Shown here piece after piece: positions 49,874 through 59,487 of a DNA stretch of 64,000 nucleotides (positions within the stretch are counted from its first letter, which is position 1; every line of letters begins with the position of its first letter). The notes under the pieces are model-generated. The model worked only from the letters and a program-made list of their open reading frames with translations. It was not told the origin of the DNA and did no database searches. This DNA is from Methylocystis sp. ATCC 49242 (GTDB lineage: Bacteria > Pseudomonadota > Alphaproteobacteria > Rhizobiales > Beijerinckiaceae). Position numbers and translations under genes: made by a program. The stretch is taken from NCBI RefSeq assembly GCF_000188155.2, contig NZ_KE124774.1:594736-658735 (forward strand). Direction: 5' to 3'.

Positions 49874-50434
49874 CGCCAGCGCGAAGACCTCGCGCGTAAT
49901 GCGAGGCGAGCCCGACAGCGATCAGCAGCAACGCCGCGATCGCCGACCCCGGGCGCATCTTCAGCGCGGTGAAGGAAATCGCCGTCGCTTCGGTAAGAAA
50001 CAAGGCGCCGGCCGCAACGAGCAGCGGCCGGGGCCGGTGCGCGGCGGCGAATTCCTGACGCAGCCAGCCAATGACCACCATGGCGGCCGAAAGGCTGAGC
50101 GTTACGCCCACGAATTCGAGCAGGTTGCGCAAGCTCGCGCTCCACACGACCACAAGACAGAGGGCGCCCTGTGCAAGGATTGCGATGCGCGGATGGTCGC
50201 CATGCAGTCGGCCGAGAATTGCGGGCAGTGCGCCATCCTGCGCCATGCGCGCATAGACGCGCGGGCCGCTTCTGGCCCTCGCGTGTGCGGCGTCGCTCGT
50301 ATTCCAGGCGATGCTCTCGCCGCTGGTCGCTCCGGGGACGTCCTCGCAAAATACCGAAACTGTCGCGGCGGCGGCGATGTTCCTCGCGAGCCCGTTCTGC
50401 CATGACGACGCCGGGAACCCATCGGGGAAAGCCG
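49842..50434 (-). pseudogene. Relic of an APC-type amino acid permease
   Basis: The minus-strand frame reads RSGPRVYARMAQDGALPAIL, then ILAQGALCLVVVWSAS and further membrane-like helices, matching the region around helix 8 to the C-terminus of APC permeases. The upstream half is missing: the frame meets a stop near 50434 and no start of an intact gene follows. Its end overlaps the neighbouring gene by 32 bases. It lies between two genes of the TonB locus. Confidence 0.55.
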
Positions 50435-50717
50435 GTCATTCGCAGCACGATTGCTGCCTTCTTTGTCAGGGGCAATCGCGAGACGCCATGGTCGTCCTCG
50501 CTTTCGTCCTTGCGACGCTGACCCTCGATCCCGCGCGCGAGGCCCGGGAACCGGCCTACGCCAACTACGATGACGCGTCGCCACGCCTGATCGGCTGGGC
50601 GAGCAGTTGGTCGTCCCGCGCGCCGCCTTTCTTCTCCTGACAGCGTGACTGCGGCGCCTCGCGCGCCGCGCCGATAATCCCGCACGCGCGGCCCTGACAA
50701 GCCGCAGGAGAATTCCC

Positions 50718-53072
50718 ATGACCTTACCGCGTTTTCTGCGCGGCGGCGCGTCCGTCGTCGCCCTTCTTTGCGCCTTCGATTCCATCGCTTACGCCCAGCA
50801 GGCGCTGCCGACCATCAGCATCGGTCCGGCGCGTCGGGGTCTTTCTCGCACACCCTCGGCCGGTCATAGCGGGGGCTCCGGAACGCACGGATCGGGGCCG
50901 TCTTCCGCGTCCGCCCAGCCGGTGCAGGAAAAGGAGATTATCGTCGAGACCGCGACGCGCACACAAAAGAAGGTGAGCGAAGCGCCCGGCGATCTTACTG
51001 TCTTCAGCGAGAATTACATCCAGCGCCGCGACGCTCCGCGCATTGGCGCCATTCTGCGCGACGCGCCGGGTATTTATTCCTGGGGCGCGAGCCTCGGCTA
51101 TACGGCGCCCTCGGCGAACCGCGCGAGCCGCTTCTCGTTCCGCGGCATTTCAGGCACGCAGCGCACGCTGTTCCTGATGGACGACCAGATCATGAACGAC
51201 CCGATGTTCGGGACGTTCAACTTTTCCCAATATTTCATGGACGACATCGAGCGCATCGAGACTCTGCCCGGCGCGTCATCGGCGCTTTATGGCGCGAAAG
51301 CCTATGGCGGCGTCGTTCGCGCCTTCAGCAAGATTCCCGAGAAGCGCGAGGTCATCGCCCGCGGCGAGTCGACGTTCGGCGAGTTTTCGCGCCAGGCGGG
51401 CAACATCATCTATCGCGACCGGCTCGCGAATGGCGTCGGCTGGAGCGCCGGCGGCCGCTGGGAAGGCAGCGAGGGCTTCCGCGACAACATCATCCAGCGC
51501 ACGCTCGTTCCGCCCTATATCGCCGGCGCCGTTCCGACCGTCACCGCGCAGGGGCAGCCGATCTGGTATCTCGGCGCGCAGGGGCAGGCCAAATGGCGGG
51601 CCGTGAATTCGCATCTCAAGCTCTATTACGATTACGATCAGGCGACGAAATTCGGCGCGGGCGTCACCTATTTCCTCAACAATTCGATGCAGGGGCTGTT
51701 CGACAGCTACGCACCGCTGTCGAGCTATCTCGGCTACAACGCCTCCGTCGCGCCGCCGAACCGCATCACGCCCGCCGCACTGCTCGGCGCCGGCCTCGCC
51801 TATGAAACGACGCTGACGAGCTATTTCTTCGCAAAGCACAAGTTCTCCGATGACTCGGAGATCAAGCTCAACGTCAACAACATGGCGCGCGTCTACCGCT
51901 TCACGACGCCTTCCGTCGCGCCCAATTCAAACGCCTTTGCGGCCGGCGGCGCGGGCGTCTACAACAACTATCCGCAGAATCTGCTCAGCGCGAACGTCCA
52001 ATACAGCTTCTCGCCGAAGTTCATCCCCTTCTTCGCGCATCATGTCACGACGGGTGTGGGCGTCGACCGGGGCACGGCGGCCTTTCAGGCGTTCAACGTC
52101 AACAACTGGACGAACTTCGGCTCGTCGACGGCCTTCACGAGCAGCATGCAGGCCGAGTCGCGTTTCGTCTGGGGTTTCGCGCAGGACGAAATCAAGGTGA
52201 CGCCCTGGCTCACCGCCTATCTCGGCGGGCGTGTCGACTGGTGGCATACGAGCGGCATACGCTCCGGCGCGGGCTTCTACGACAATTTCAGCGGCCAGGA
52301 CGTCGTCAACTTCAACCCCAAAGTGTCGCTCGTCGCCAATATGCCCTGGGAGGACGGCGTGCTGCGGGCGTCGGCCGGCCGCGCCTTCCGCGCGCCGGTG
52401 CTCAATGCGCTCTACGTCGACAGCACGCGTGGCAACGTGCGTTCCTTCTCCAATCCCAATCTGAAGCCGGAGACTGCGATTTCCTGGGAAGTCGGCTACG
52501 AGCAATATTTCAAGCAGACGGGAACTTTCGCAAAGGCGACTTTCTTCGAAAGCTGGCTCTCCGACTATAATTCCGTGAAGCGCCTGCCAGCGCCCACCAT
52601 CATTCAGACATGGTCGACGACGGTGAATTCGGGCGAGGCGCTCGTGCGCGGCTTCGAGATCACGGGTTCGCAGACGCTCACCGACTGGCTGACCGCTTAC
52701 GTGACTTACACTAATGTCTTCGACGCCTTGACGCTGGAGGCGCCCGACCAGCCCGACACGGTCGGTAAACGCCTTCAAAACGCGCCGCGCCATCTTTTCA
52801 ACGCGTCGCTAGAGGCGAACTATCAGGATTGGACCGGCACGCTCACCGGGCGCTACACGGCGGACAGTTTCGATCTCGCGACCAACACGGACTTCGTGCG
52901 CGGGGTCTACGGCAGCTTCGACCGCTTCTGGCAGCTCGACGCGCGCGTCTCCTGGAAACCGACGCAATACACCGAGCTCTATGTCGCGGGGAACAACATG
53001 CTCGGCCGCTACTATCAGTTCACAGTCAATCCGGGCGCCTATTTCACGGCGGGGCTGAAGTTGACCTACTGA
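50718..53072 (+). CDS. TonB-dependent outer-membrane receptor
   Basis: 784 residues, signal peptide (FLRGGASVVALLCAFDSIAY then AQQ), a Ser/Gly-rich linker, and a plug domain with EIIVETATRTQKKVSEAPGD, then RFSFRGISGTQRTLFLMDDQ and YGAKAYGGVV, followed by a 22-strand barrel that ends in GAYFTAGLKLTY (terminal aromatic). A TonB box cannot be fixed by eye. The receptor imports a specific substrate, often a metal chelate, with energy from TonB. AGGAG is 7 bases before the ATG. The next gene starts 54 bases after the stop, so they are likely cotranscribed. Confidence 0.93.
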   Translation: MTLPRFLRGGASVVALLCAFDSIAYAQQALPTISIGPARRGLSRTPSAGHSGGSGTHGSGPSSASAQPVQEKEIIVETATRTQKKVSEAPGDLTVFSENYIQRRDAPRIGAILRDAPGIYSWGASLGYTAPSANRASRFSFRGISGTQRTLFLMDDQIMNDPMFGTFNFSQYFMDDIERIETLPGASSALYGAKAYGGVVRAFSKIPEKREVIARGESTFGEFSRQAGNIIYRDRLANGVGWSAGGRWEGSEGFRDNIIQRTLVPPYIAGAVPTVTAQGQPIWYLGAQGQAKWRAVNSHLKLYYDYDQATKFGAGVTYFLNNSMQGLFDSYAPLSSYLGYNASVAPPNRITPAALLGAGLAYETTLTSYFFAKHKFSDDSEIKLNVNNMARVYRFTTPSVAPNSNAFAAGGAGVYNNYPQNLLSANVQYSFSPKFIPFFAHHVTTGVGVDRGTAAFQAFNVNNWTNFGSSTAFTSSMQAESRFVWGFAQDEIKVTPWLTAYLGGRVDWWHTSGIRSGAGFYDNFSGQDVVNFNPKVSLVANMPWEDGVLRASAGRAFRAPVLNALYVDSTRGNVRSFSNPNLKPETAISWEVGYEQYFKQTGTFAKATFFESWLSDYNSVKRLPAPTIIQTWSTTVNSGEALVRGFEITGSQTLTDWLTAYVTYTNVFDALTLEAPDQPDTVGKRLQNAPRHLFNASLEANYQDWTGTLTGRYTADSFDLATNTDFVRGVYGSFDRFWQLDARVSWKPTQYTELYVAGNNMLGRYYQFTVNPGAYFTAGLKLTY

Positions 53073-53126
53073 GCGGCTGCGCTAGCCTGAAGCCAGACAA
53101 AGTGCGGCGGTATTGAGGAGGCTATC

Positions 53127-54482
53127 ATGCGTGCATTGGAATTTGGACCATATGCGGCCATAGTCAAAAACGCGCGGCTTGCGTCGATCGCAGTCGCGGC
53201 GGCGTTGATCGCGGCGCCGGTCCTCGCCCAAGAGGCGCGGCCGGCGGGGGAACCGCCTCCCGCCGCCGCGGGAGCGGCGCCCGCGGCGCAACAGGGCGCC
53301 GGCGGCGACCACGCCAGGCATGTCATGCGCCTGCCTGACGGCGTGGTCAGCCTCGACGTCGTCGCCGACGGCGCGAAGCTGCATCTCCTCACCGGCAAAC
53401 ATTCGGGAAGCGGGACGACGATCTGGCACCAGATTTCGACCGACGACGGCAAGAGCTGGTCGAAGGAGGCCGAGGTGCAAGGGCCGCCCGGCGCTGGCGC
53501 GACAGTGACGCGTGGCTCCGACGCGCGCCTCGCTTCGGTCAACGGCAAGCTCGTCGCCATGTGGATGAGTCATGTGGCGGACAATTCGCACGGCGGGGCG
53601 GGGCCGATGATCGCCGCGCGCTCCGAGGACGGCGGCAAGACCTGGACCCCGCTCGCCGGTCCGGCGGACTGGCCCAAGGGGCCGCATGCCTTCTTCACCC
53701 TGTCGTCCGACGGCAGGACGCTGCATGCGGCCTGGCTCGACAGCCGTGACGGGCCGCCGCCTGCGCCGGGCGCGCAGGGCCTGCGCTACGCCTTCTCGAC
53801 CGACGCGGGCGCGAGCTGGTCAAAGAACCTCACGCTCGACATCGCCTCCTGCGCCTGCTGCTGGACGACGAGCAAGGCCGACGCCGCCGGCAATCTCTAT
53901 GTGCTTTACCGCGACAAGCAGCCCTCCGACATGGCGATCGGCGTCGTCGACCCGAAGAGCCGTCAATGGACTCGGCTCTCCACGGTCGGCGCCTTTGGCT
54001 GGGATTTCGCCGGCTGTCCGCATATTGGCGGGGGTCTTGCCATCCGGGGCGGCAAGACCCCTGAAATTCACGGCGTCGTCGGAACGCGCAAGAAAGAAAA
54101 CGCCGGCTTCTATCACCTCAAATCCGCCGGCGGCGGCAAGAGCTGGTCGGAGCCGCAACGGCTCGGCGATGAATCCGCGACGCATGGCGACATTGCGATC
54201 GGCAAGGACGGCCGGCTCGCCGCGGTGTTCGACATGGTCGATCCGGAAGCGAGTGACGGCACGCTCGCCATCTACGCAGCGACCTCCTCCGACGACGGCG
54301 CCAGCTGGACGGAGGCCAAGCGTCTGTCGCCGCTGAAAATCACCGCCACTCATCCGCGCGTCGTGGCGACGAAATCCGGCTTCCTTGCGCTATGGACCGA
54401 GCAGCTCGCGCCCAATGAGCAGCGGCTTGCGATGAAGGCAATCGGCAAGAATCTCGAACTCGGCCAGGCAGGGGCGCGATAG
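53127..54482 (+). CDS. Periplasmic Asp-box (sialidase-like) protein with clustered cysteines
   Basis: 451 residues with a signal peptide (LASIAVAAALIAAPVLAQE). Five Asp boxes of the beta-propeller type are seen: STDDGKSWSK, SEDGGKTWTP, STDAGASWSK, GGGKSWSE and SSDDGASWTE. Sialidase catalytic Arg/Tyr/Glu residues are not in place, so glycoside cleavage is not expected. Cys242, Cys244 and Cys245 (SCACCWTT) plus Cys297 (FAGCPHI) form a likely metal or disulfide site. It follows the TonB receptor at 54 bases with GGAGG before the ATG. A substrate-capture role for the receptor is inference. Confidence 0.7.
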   Translation: MRALEFGPYAAIVKNARLASIAVAAALIAAPVLAQEARPAGEPPPAAAGAAPAAQQGAGGDHARHVMRLPDGVVSLDVVADGAKLHLLTGKHSGSGTTIWHQISTDDGKSWSKEAEVQGPPGAGATVTRGSDARLASVNGKLVAMWMSHVADNSHGGAGPMIAARSEDGGKTWTPLAGPADWPKGPHAFFTLSSDGRTLHAAWLDSRDGPPPAPGAQGLRYAFSTDAGASWSKNLTLDIASCACCWTTSKADAAGNLYVLYRDKQPSDMAIGVVDPKSRQWTRLSTVGAFGWDFAGCPHIGGGLAIRGGKTPEIHGVVGTRKKENAGFYHLKSAGGGKSWSEPQRLGDESATHGDIAIGKDGRLAAVFDMVDPEASDGTLAIYAATSSDDGASWTEAKRLSPLKITATHPRVVATKSGFLALWTEQLAPNEQRLAMKAIGKNLELGQAGAR

Positions 54483-54649
54483 CCGATCCTCCAAAATGAG
54501 CCAATGCTCAGGCTCACATGACGATGTAAGTTACGATTAGAACAAGATGCGCCAGCGATTCCAAAAATCGTTGGCGCGCCGCTGTGAGCAGCACTGGTCA
54601 CCAAGGAGAAATTGGCGCTCTTTCTGATTTCATAATTTATTGATTTCAT

Positions 54650-54699
54650 TGGTGCCGGTTGAGGGATTCGAACCCCCGACCTACTGATTACAAATCAGG
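54650..54699 (-). other. 3' half of tRNA-Thr(UGU): probable integration (att) scar
   Basis: Reverse strand reads anticodon arm with TTTGTAA loop (anticodon UGU), T-arm (CGGGGGTTCGAATCCCTC) and acceptor strand ending in ACCGGCACCA. The expected D-arm side is absent: upstream there is GCCGGGAC but no GCTCAG-type D-arm. Next to it, 160 bases away, a tyrosine integrase begins, so this is best read as one end (attL) of an integrated element, with the intact tRNA expected at the far end outside the window. Confidence 0.8.
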
Positions 54700-54860
54700 A
54701 AAGACATTTACCTTCTAAGTCCCGGCGGATCACAAATATCTTATATTCTAAGTAATTATGCAAAGGCGAGGTCCTCCAGTACCCTTCTTTGGGTTGCTAT
54801 TTCCCTCCATTCTGCTACCTATATTGCGTCCAGGTAGCACTCGCAACGCAAGAGGACCAG

Positions 54861-56045
54861 GTGCCGGTCTGCCGCTTAAGCAAAAATGTGATCGACTCTC
54901 TATCGGGCAGCGACACAGACGTTATTTGGTGGGACGATACGCTGAAGGGTTTCGGCCTGAAGGTCACGCCGAAAGGTCGAAAGGTGTTCTTAGTCCAATA
55001 CCGTCCGAAGGTCGGGGGAGGCAACGCCCGCAAGTACACGATCGGGCAGTACGGCAAGCTCACCCCCCAGCAGGCGCGAGCCGAGGCCATGCGCGTCCTT
55101 GCGGAACGGGAGGGTGGTCGCGACCCTCAGGCTGAACGGCAGGCGAAAAAACTCGAGGTGATGTCCCAGAGGGTTGAGGACCTGGTAGATGACTTCATAA
55201 ACAGGCATGTCAGTCAAAACAGGTCGGCGTCCGAAACGATACGCATCCTCCGGCGCGAGGTGCTACCCGATTTCGGCACGCGCGCTGTATCAGAACTCTG
55301 CAGAGCGGACGTTGACCGCTTAATACACAACATTCAGGCGAGGGGGGCGCCGATCATGGCAAATCGCGCCTTTGCGGCCATCCGCAAGTTTCTTGCCTGG
55401 TGCGTGGGTCGTGGTATTCTCGAAAATTCGCCATGTGAGGGGATGCGAGCTCCCTCGAAGGAAAGATCTCGGGAGCGAGTCCTTTCCGATGAGGAACTGA
55501 AATCGATCCTGGTTGCCGCAAGGACTATGGGCCACCCATTCGGTTCGATCGTTCAAGTGCTGGGACTAACAGGGCAACGGCGTAATGAAGTGGGCCTCAT
55601 GACCTGGGCCCAATTGGATTTATCGAATGGGCAGTGGGTTATCCCAGCAGAGCGTGCGAAAAACGGCAAGTCCCACGTCGTTCATTTGTCGGAAGAAGCG
55701 AAAGCCCTAATAAGCAGTTCGCCAAGGTTGGGCGATCTGGTTTTTTCGAACGATGGTAAACGCCCCTTCCAAGGTTATTCTAAGTGCAAATCAAGATTGG
55801 ACCAAGTCTCGGGCATAAATAATTGGACCTTGCACGACTTGCGCCGGACGGTTGTTTCGGGAATGGCTCGCCTGGGCATTCCGCCGCACGTCGCCGATAA
55901 AATACTCAATCATCAATCTGGCAGTATTGGAGGAGTCGCAGCGATCTACCAGCGTCATGAGTTTCTCGACGAGCGTCGTGACGCGTTAGAGATATGGGGG
56001 CGGCATGTGGCCGCCCTCTTAGGGATTGCTGAACACGCAGCCTAA
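54861..56045 (+). CDS. Tyrosine recombinase / integrase of a genomic island
   Basis: 395 residues from the GTG at 54861 (frame open to 54789). N-terminal arm-binding domain (GFGLKVTPKGRKVFLVQYRP, IGQYGKLTPQQARAEAMRVL), core-binding domain, then the catalytic set: Arg in LGLTGQRRNEV, His and Arg in LHDLRRTVVSGMA, His in KILNHQSGS and Tyr in AAIYQRHEF. This is the P4-type arrangement typical of islands that enter tRNA genes. Its last bases overlap the end of the opposite-strand gene by 4. Confidence 0.93.
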   Translation: MPVCRLSKNVIDSLSGSDTDVIWWDDTLKGFGLKVTPKGRKVFLVQYRPKVGGGNARKYTIGQYGKLTPQQARAEAMRVLAEREGGRDPQAERQAKKLEVMSQRVEDLVDDFINRHVSQNRSASETIRILRREVLPDFGTRAVSELCRADVDRLIHNIQARGAPIMANRAFAAIRKFLAWCVGRGILENSPCEGMRAPSKERSRERVLSDEELKSILVAARTMGHPFGSIVQVLGLTGQRRNEVGLMTWAQLDLSNGQWVIPAERAKNGKSHVVHLSEEAKALISSSPRLGDLVFSNDGKRPFQGYSKCKSRLDQVSGINNWTLHDLRRTVVSGMARLGIPPHVADKILNHQSGSIGGVAAIYQRHEFLDERRDALEIWGRHVAALLGIAEHAA

Positions 56046-56830
56046 CTTACGCGCGATTTTGCTGGAGGCGGGGTGGGCCGGATGCGAGACGGGGTTGGCC
56101 GGTTGCGACGGTGAGCTTTGGCCGAGATTTTCCTAGGTTTAACGGGATTTCCCTTTAAACGGGCGAGCTTGAGTAGTATGTCTCTCACGAATGCCTCGTT
56201 GTCCTTGTTTTTCGGCAACGTTACCCTTTCTGAGAAACCGTCCCCTTTGAATTCGATGATTATATCGTCGGTTGCTCGCGCCTCCTCATGGGGATTGGCC
56301 TCGTGCCCCTCTCCAATCTCATCGCACCCAGGACGATGCTTCTTGCGAGCCCAGGCGTCCAATCCTTGCCCTTTTTCTAAAGCCTTCTGCACGACTTCGC
56401 TGGGTCGGATTTTCTCGGATTTAAGATACTCAGCCGCCTGAACGTCTCGGCTATATAGCTTTTCGGCTTTTCGATGATCTTCACCATAGTGCATCAATGT
56501 TTGCATACAGAGACGTAGGGGGTGCGTCTTTTCGGTCAGCTTCAGGCGACACTTGCTTGCAAGTTCGAAGACAAGTTCTCGGGTATTTGGGTGACAGCAG
56601 ATATGAATCCAAAGCGCGTAAGCATACGCGAATGCGCGGTAATGCTGCTCGCGCGACGCTTTAGCGACGGTCAAGGCGCTTTCAGTTAGGCGAGAGACGT
56701 CTTGGGGGCGAACGGCATAAGGGTCTTTCGGAATTCCCAGGTCATCCAAAAAAGTAGCCGCGTCATCGATAAGCTCTGATGAGAATCTAAATGGCTCACG
56801 ACCTTTGGGGGATTTAACGTGCGGAGGCAT
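56042..56830 (-). CDS. Island protein, family not recognised
   Basis: 262 residues, convergent with the integrase. A mixed helical N-terminal part (FSSELIDDAATFLDDLGIPK) with His/Cys-containing HICCHPNTRELVFELASKC, and a basic Pro-rich tail. AGGAG is about 6 bases before the ATG. Lower GC than the core genes around 50000. No motif found. Confidence 0.6.
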   Translation of the reverse strand: MPPHVKSPKGREPFRFSSELIDDAATFLDDLGIPKDPYAVRPQDVSRLTESALTVAKASREQHYRAFAYAYALWIHICCHPNTRELVFELASKCRLKLTEKTHPLRLCMQTLMHYGEDHRKAEKLYSRDVQAAEYLKSEKIRPSEVVQKALEKGQGLDAWARKKHRPGCDEIGEGHEANPHEEARATDDIIIEFKGDGFSERVTLPKNKDNEAFVRDILLKLARLKGNPVKPRKISAKAHRRNRPTPSRIRPTPPPAKSRVS

Positions 56831-57044
56831 TGATCGCTCCTATGTCTGTTTAACAGATATATATCCTGTCCTTCAAAAAGTTCAAGAGTAGCGCTGCGCG
56901 TTGGGCGATGGCGTTGGCTTATTGAAAGGACGCATTGCTGATGCAGTTTCGAATTTTGCGACGCTGATTTGGACCGCCGGTCGAAGCTCTTGCTGCGCGT
57001 GCAAGCGAGCTCAGTGCGCTCCGTAAAGACTAGTTGTCAACACA

Positions 57045-57329
57045 ATGGAGATCGCCGTGACGACTAGAAAACGCGAACCCAAAAACGCAGCTAATTCCGA
57101 GAAAGCTGTCAGACCGGAAGCATCGTGCGACGAAAGGCTCCTCACGGAGTTTGATGTCGCTCAACGCCAGGGTAGGGCGGTGAAGACGCTCCGTAACCAG
57201 CGCCTCAACGGTGGAGGAATTCCCTTCTTAAAACTAGGGCGGAGTGTGAGGTATCGCCTCTCCGATGTTCTTGCGTGGGAGCAGGCGCACTATAGAACGA
57301 GCACCAGCGATCGTGGGGGCGTGCAATGA
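57045..57329 (+). CDS. AlpA/excisionase-type helix-turn-helix protein
   Basis: 94 residues; LLTEFDVAQRQGRAVKTLRN then GGGIPFLKLGRSVRYRLSDV is the MerR-like winged helix used by AlpA and excisionases. Such proteins control integrase expression or island excision. The ATG at 57045 has no ribosome site; a GTG at 57057 with GGAG six bases before it may be the real start. Confidence 0.75.
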   Translation: MEIAVTTRKREPKNAANSEKAVRPEASCDERLLTEFDVAQRQGRAVKTLRNQRLNGGGIPFLKLGRSVRYRLSDVLAWEQAHYRTSTSDRGGVQ

Positions 57330-57574
57330 AACTCCGCTGGCTCTCGTCGAAAAGCGACAGGCAACGGAGAATTATGACGATGGTAGGTTGCTGCGGAGCG
57401 AGGTTGCCGCTAACACCTCCAAATTCATGATAAACGTTGCCGTGAGAGGGGACCGCGACAAAAATTCAGGTGCCGGTCCCCTATTTTGCCGATATGACGA
57501 TCAAGCGCCTCAGAATCGAAGCTTCTTCGAATTGAAGTTCTGAGCACCTGATTCCTCGCAGGAGCAAGGAAATA

Positions 57575-57610
57575 AATAAGCGACGAGACGAAATCGTCTC
57601 GTCGCTTATT
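57575..57610. terminator. Bidirectional hairpin, 16-bp perfect stem
   Basis: Stem AATAAGCGACGAGACG / CGTCTCGTCGCTTATT with loop AAAT. It lies just after the end of the minus-strand gene beginning at 58249 and downstream of the AlpA gene, so it may end transcription from both sides. Confidence 0.8.
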
Positions 57611-57625
57611 CGAAATGGCTTGCGA

Positions 57626-58249
57626 TCATGGAATCTCGCTTAATGCCCGCGGAAGGATTAGCATTTCGTCATGCGAAACCCGACCGGTCTTGAAAGCCTT
57701 CATTGTGTAATCGGTCGCGCGCCCGATACTTTCAGTTATCGGCTTGGCGTGTGCCCGGATAAGGGGGAGTTTTCCCCGAACGTAGAAAGCCGCGTTTTCA
57801 TCAAAATGCTTGTCCAGAGGCTGCGCGAGCCTTGATTTCGGCGGCATCAGACCGACGCCCTGAAAATGGATTCCGTCGTTCACCGTGACATCCCTTACGA
57901 GCTGCTTTTCCCGTTTCCAAACCGGGTAATCTGGGCAGACGATCCAAACCGGATGCATGCCCACGCTCCCGGCGGAAGTTGGTCTTCGAATTACGCGCGT
58001 TAGCAAGGTCGCATAAACCCGCTCTACCTCTTTGCTCATTTCATCGATCATTCGCCGACGAGAGCCTCCTATCTGCCGATATTGGAAAGTGAGCAAGTAC
58101 GGCGTCCAGCCATCATTTACTTGGGTCTCGATATAGCGGCCCCAGTGAGCCACAATTTCCCGTCTACCTGCTGCCGACGCCCAGCTGTTCGTGTTATCGT
58201 ATCTATGGGTATGGCTGGTCGATTTGACTGTTGTATGTTGGTCTACCAT
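57626..58249 (-). CDS. Island protein, possibly replication-initiator-like
   Basis: 207 residues. Pattern FQYRQIGGSRRRMIDEMSKE then VRDVTVNDGIHFQGVGLMPP and TESIGRATDYTMKAF resembles the layout of small Rep-like or phage replication proteins, but the HUH metal motif is not intact (only one His of the pair is clear, in GIHFQG). A ribosome site AAAGGTG precedes the ATG. I therefore give only a loose guess. Confidence 0.5.
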   Translation of the reverse strand: MVDQHTTVKSTSHTHRYDNTNSWASAAGRREIVAHWGRYIETQVNDGWTPYLLTFQYRQIGGSRRRMIDEMSKEVERVYATLLTRVIRRPTSAGSVGMHPVWIVCPDYPVWKREKQLVRDVTVNDGIHFQGVGLMPPKSRLAQPLDKHFDENAAFYVRGKLPLIRAHAKPITESIGRATDYTMKAFKTGRVSHDEMLILPRALSEIP

Positions 58250-58479
58250 CGTTCAATCACCTTTCGGGCATGGGGGTCCAACTACGAGTCCCGAATTTCA
58301 CGGTCCCCGTATTGGTTAGTGCCGATAAGGTAGCTTCGACATGCGAGGCGCATCCACTGCCTGCCGGTTCGCTACGACTACAATTGGTATTTACGGCGCA
58401 CGTTTTGACGTCGATCCGCGACACGCTTGACCCCTGCTATTCGGGCGATGCTACGAGCGTGCTCGAAAGGCGAAATTGA

Positions 58480-59487
58480 ATGCGACGCTTCAATCCTGAT
58501 TGGGGGTTCGTCCTTCACGTCACGCGCCCCGCGGTGTTACTCGCGCCACGGAGTTATCTCGACGAGATCGCCGCAGGTCTGCGCGAAGCGGGCGTTCAGG
58601 ACGCGGTGAAGCAGCGCGATAGCGAGCCGATTTTCGATTGGCTGACGAGGCTGATCTCGCTCCAAGGGATCACCGACGCGGTTGCCTTCGGCTTCGACGC
58701 CCGGCATGGCGGCGTTCGATTTGCCGACGTCGAAAGGGCGCTTCGCCACGTCCCGATCTGTCCGCGACTGCGCTGCTACTGGGCCTTCGACTCTTGCGGC
58801 TATCGGAAGGGGGCGGGAACCTGCGCCGAGCCTGGCCTCCTGCCGTTTTGCCCGCTTCCCAAGCATCGACTGCGAAAAGGCGCGCTGAACGTCGCCGCCT
58901 ACAGCCTGTTCCTTTTCATCCGGGACGTTTGCGACGGCGATTTTGTCGGCTGGATTGACGAAAGGCTGGCGGCTGCCGACCCCGGCGTCGGGGTTTCAGG
59001 GCGCGCCGTGCTCATGCAAGCCTCTCTCCTCGATCCGCTACGCCATATCGACGGCGTCGGCCCGAAACTGTGGAACATGATGCTGGCCGACCTTCTGCTC
59101 GCGGGCGACCCTGAGCGGGAACGATGGATGACGACCGGCGCAAACATGATCGCCATCGACACCCTCGTTCACAACTTTCTGCACCGGACCGGGGTGCTGC
59201 GGCGGTTCAACGCCGAACACGCCTACGGTCCCGGCTGCTATGCGCCGAACGGCTGCGCCGAGATTATCATGAGCCTGGCCCAGCGCATCGACGCCCGCGA
59301 ATTCAACCCTGCAAATCCCGCCGTCTTCCCCCGCTTCGTCCAGCACGCGCTTTGGGGCTTCTGCGCAGCCTGGGGTTGGAACATCTGCAACGGCAACCGG
59401 ATCGTCGACCGTCGTCGCTGCGAAAACACGCATTGCCCCTCCTTTGCCGATTGCGATCGCGTGCCGCTCAAGGACGCTCGCGATTAG
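58480..59487 (+). CDS. Helix-hairpin-helix protein with two cysteine clusters (endonuclease III-like)
   Basis: 335 residues. Helix-hairpin-helix IDGVGPKLWNMMLADL at 190-205 followed by Asp227 in AIDTLVHNF, the place of the catalytic Asp in the HhH-GPD DNA glycosylase fold. Near the end, Cys303, Cys314, Cys319 and Cys325 (CENTHCPSFADC) resemble, with other spacing, the 4Fe-4S loop of endonuclease III. A second set of cysteines at 94, 99, 106, 115 and 124 lies in the N-terminal half. No Lys in the canonical nucleophile position was found. It is the largest island gene after the integrase. Confidence 0.65.
   Translation: MRRFNPDWGFVLHVTRPAVLLAPRSYLDEIAAGLREAGVQDAVKQRDSEPIFDWLTRLISLQGITDAVAFGFDARHGGVRFADVERALRHVPICPRLRCYWAFDSCGYRKGAGTCAEPGLLPFCPLPKHRLRKGALNVAAYSLFLFIRDVCDGDFVGWIDERLAAADPGVGVSGRAVLMQASLLDPLRHIDGVGPKLWNMMLADLLLAGDPERERWMTTGANMIAIDTLVHNFLHRTGVLRRFNAEHAYGPGCYAPNGCAEIIMSLAQRIDAREFNPANPAVFPRFVQHALWGFCAAWGWNICNGNRIVDRRRCENTHCPSFADCDRVPLKDARD

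Noticed and set aside
57265-57543. Frames between the AlpA gene and the hairpin
   Set aside because: Overlaps AlpA, no ribosome site and no family; more likely a shadow or remnant.
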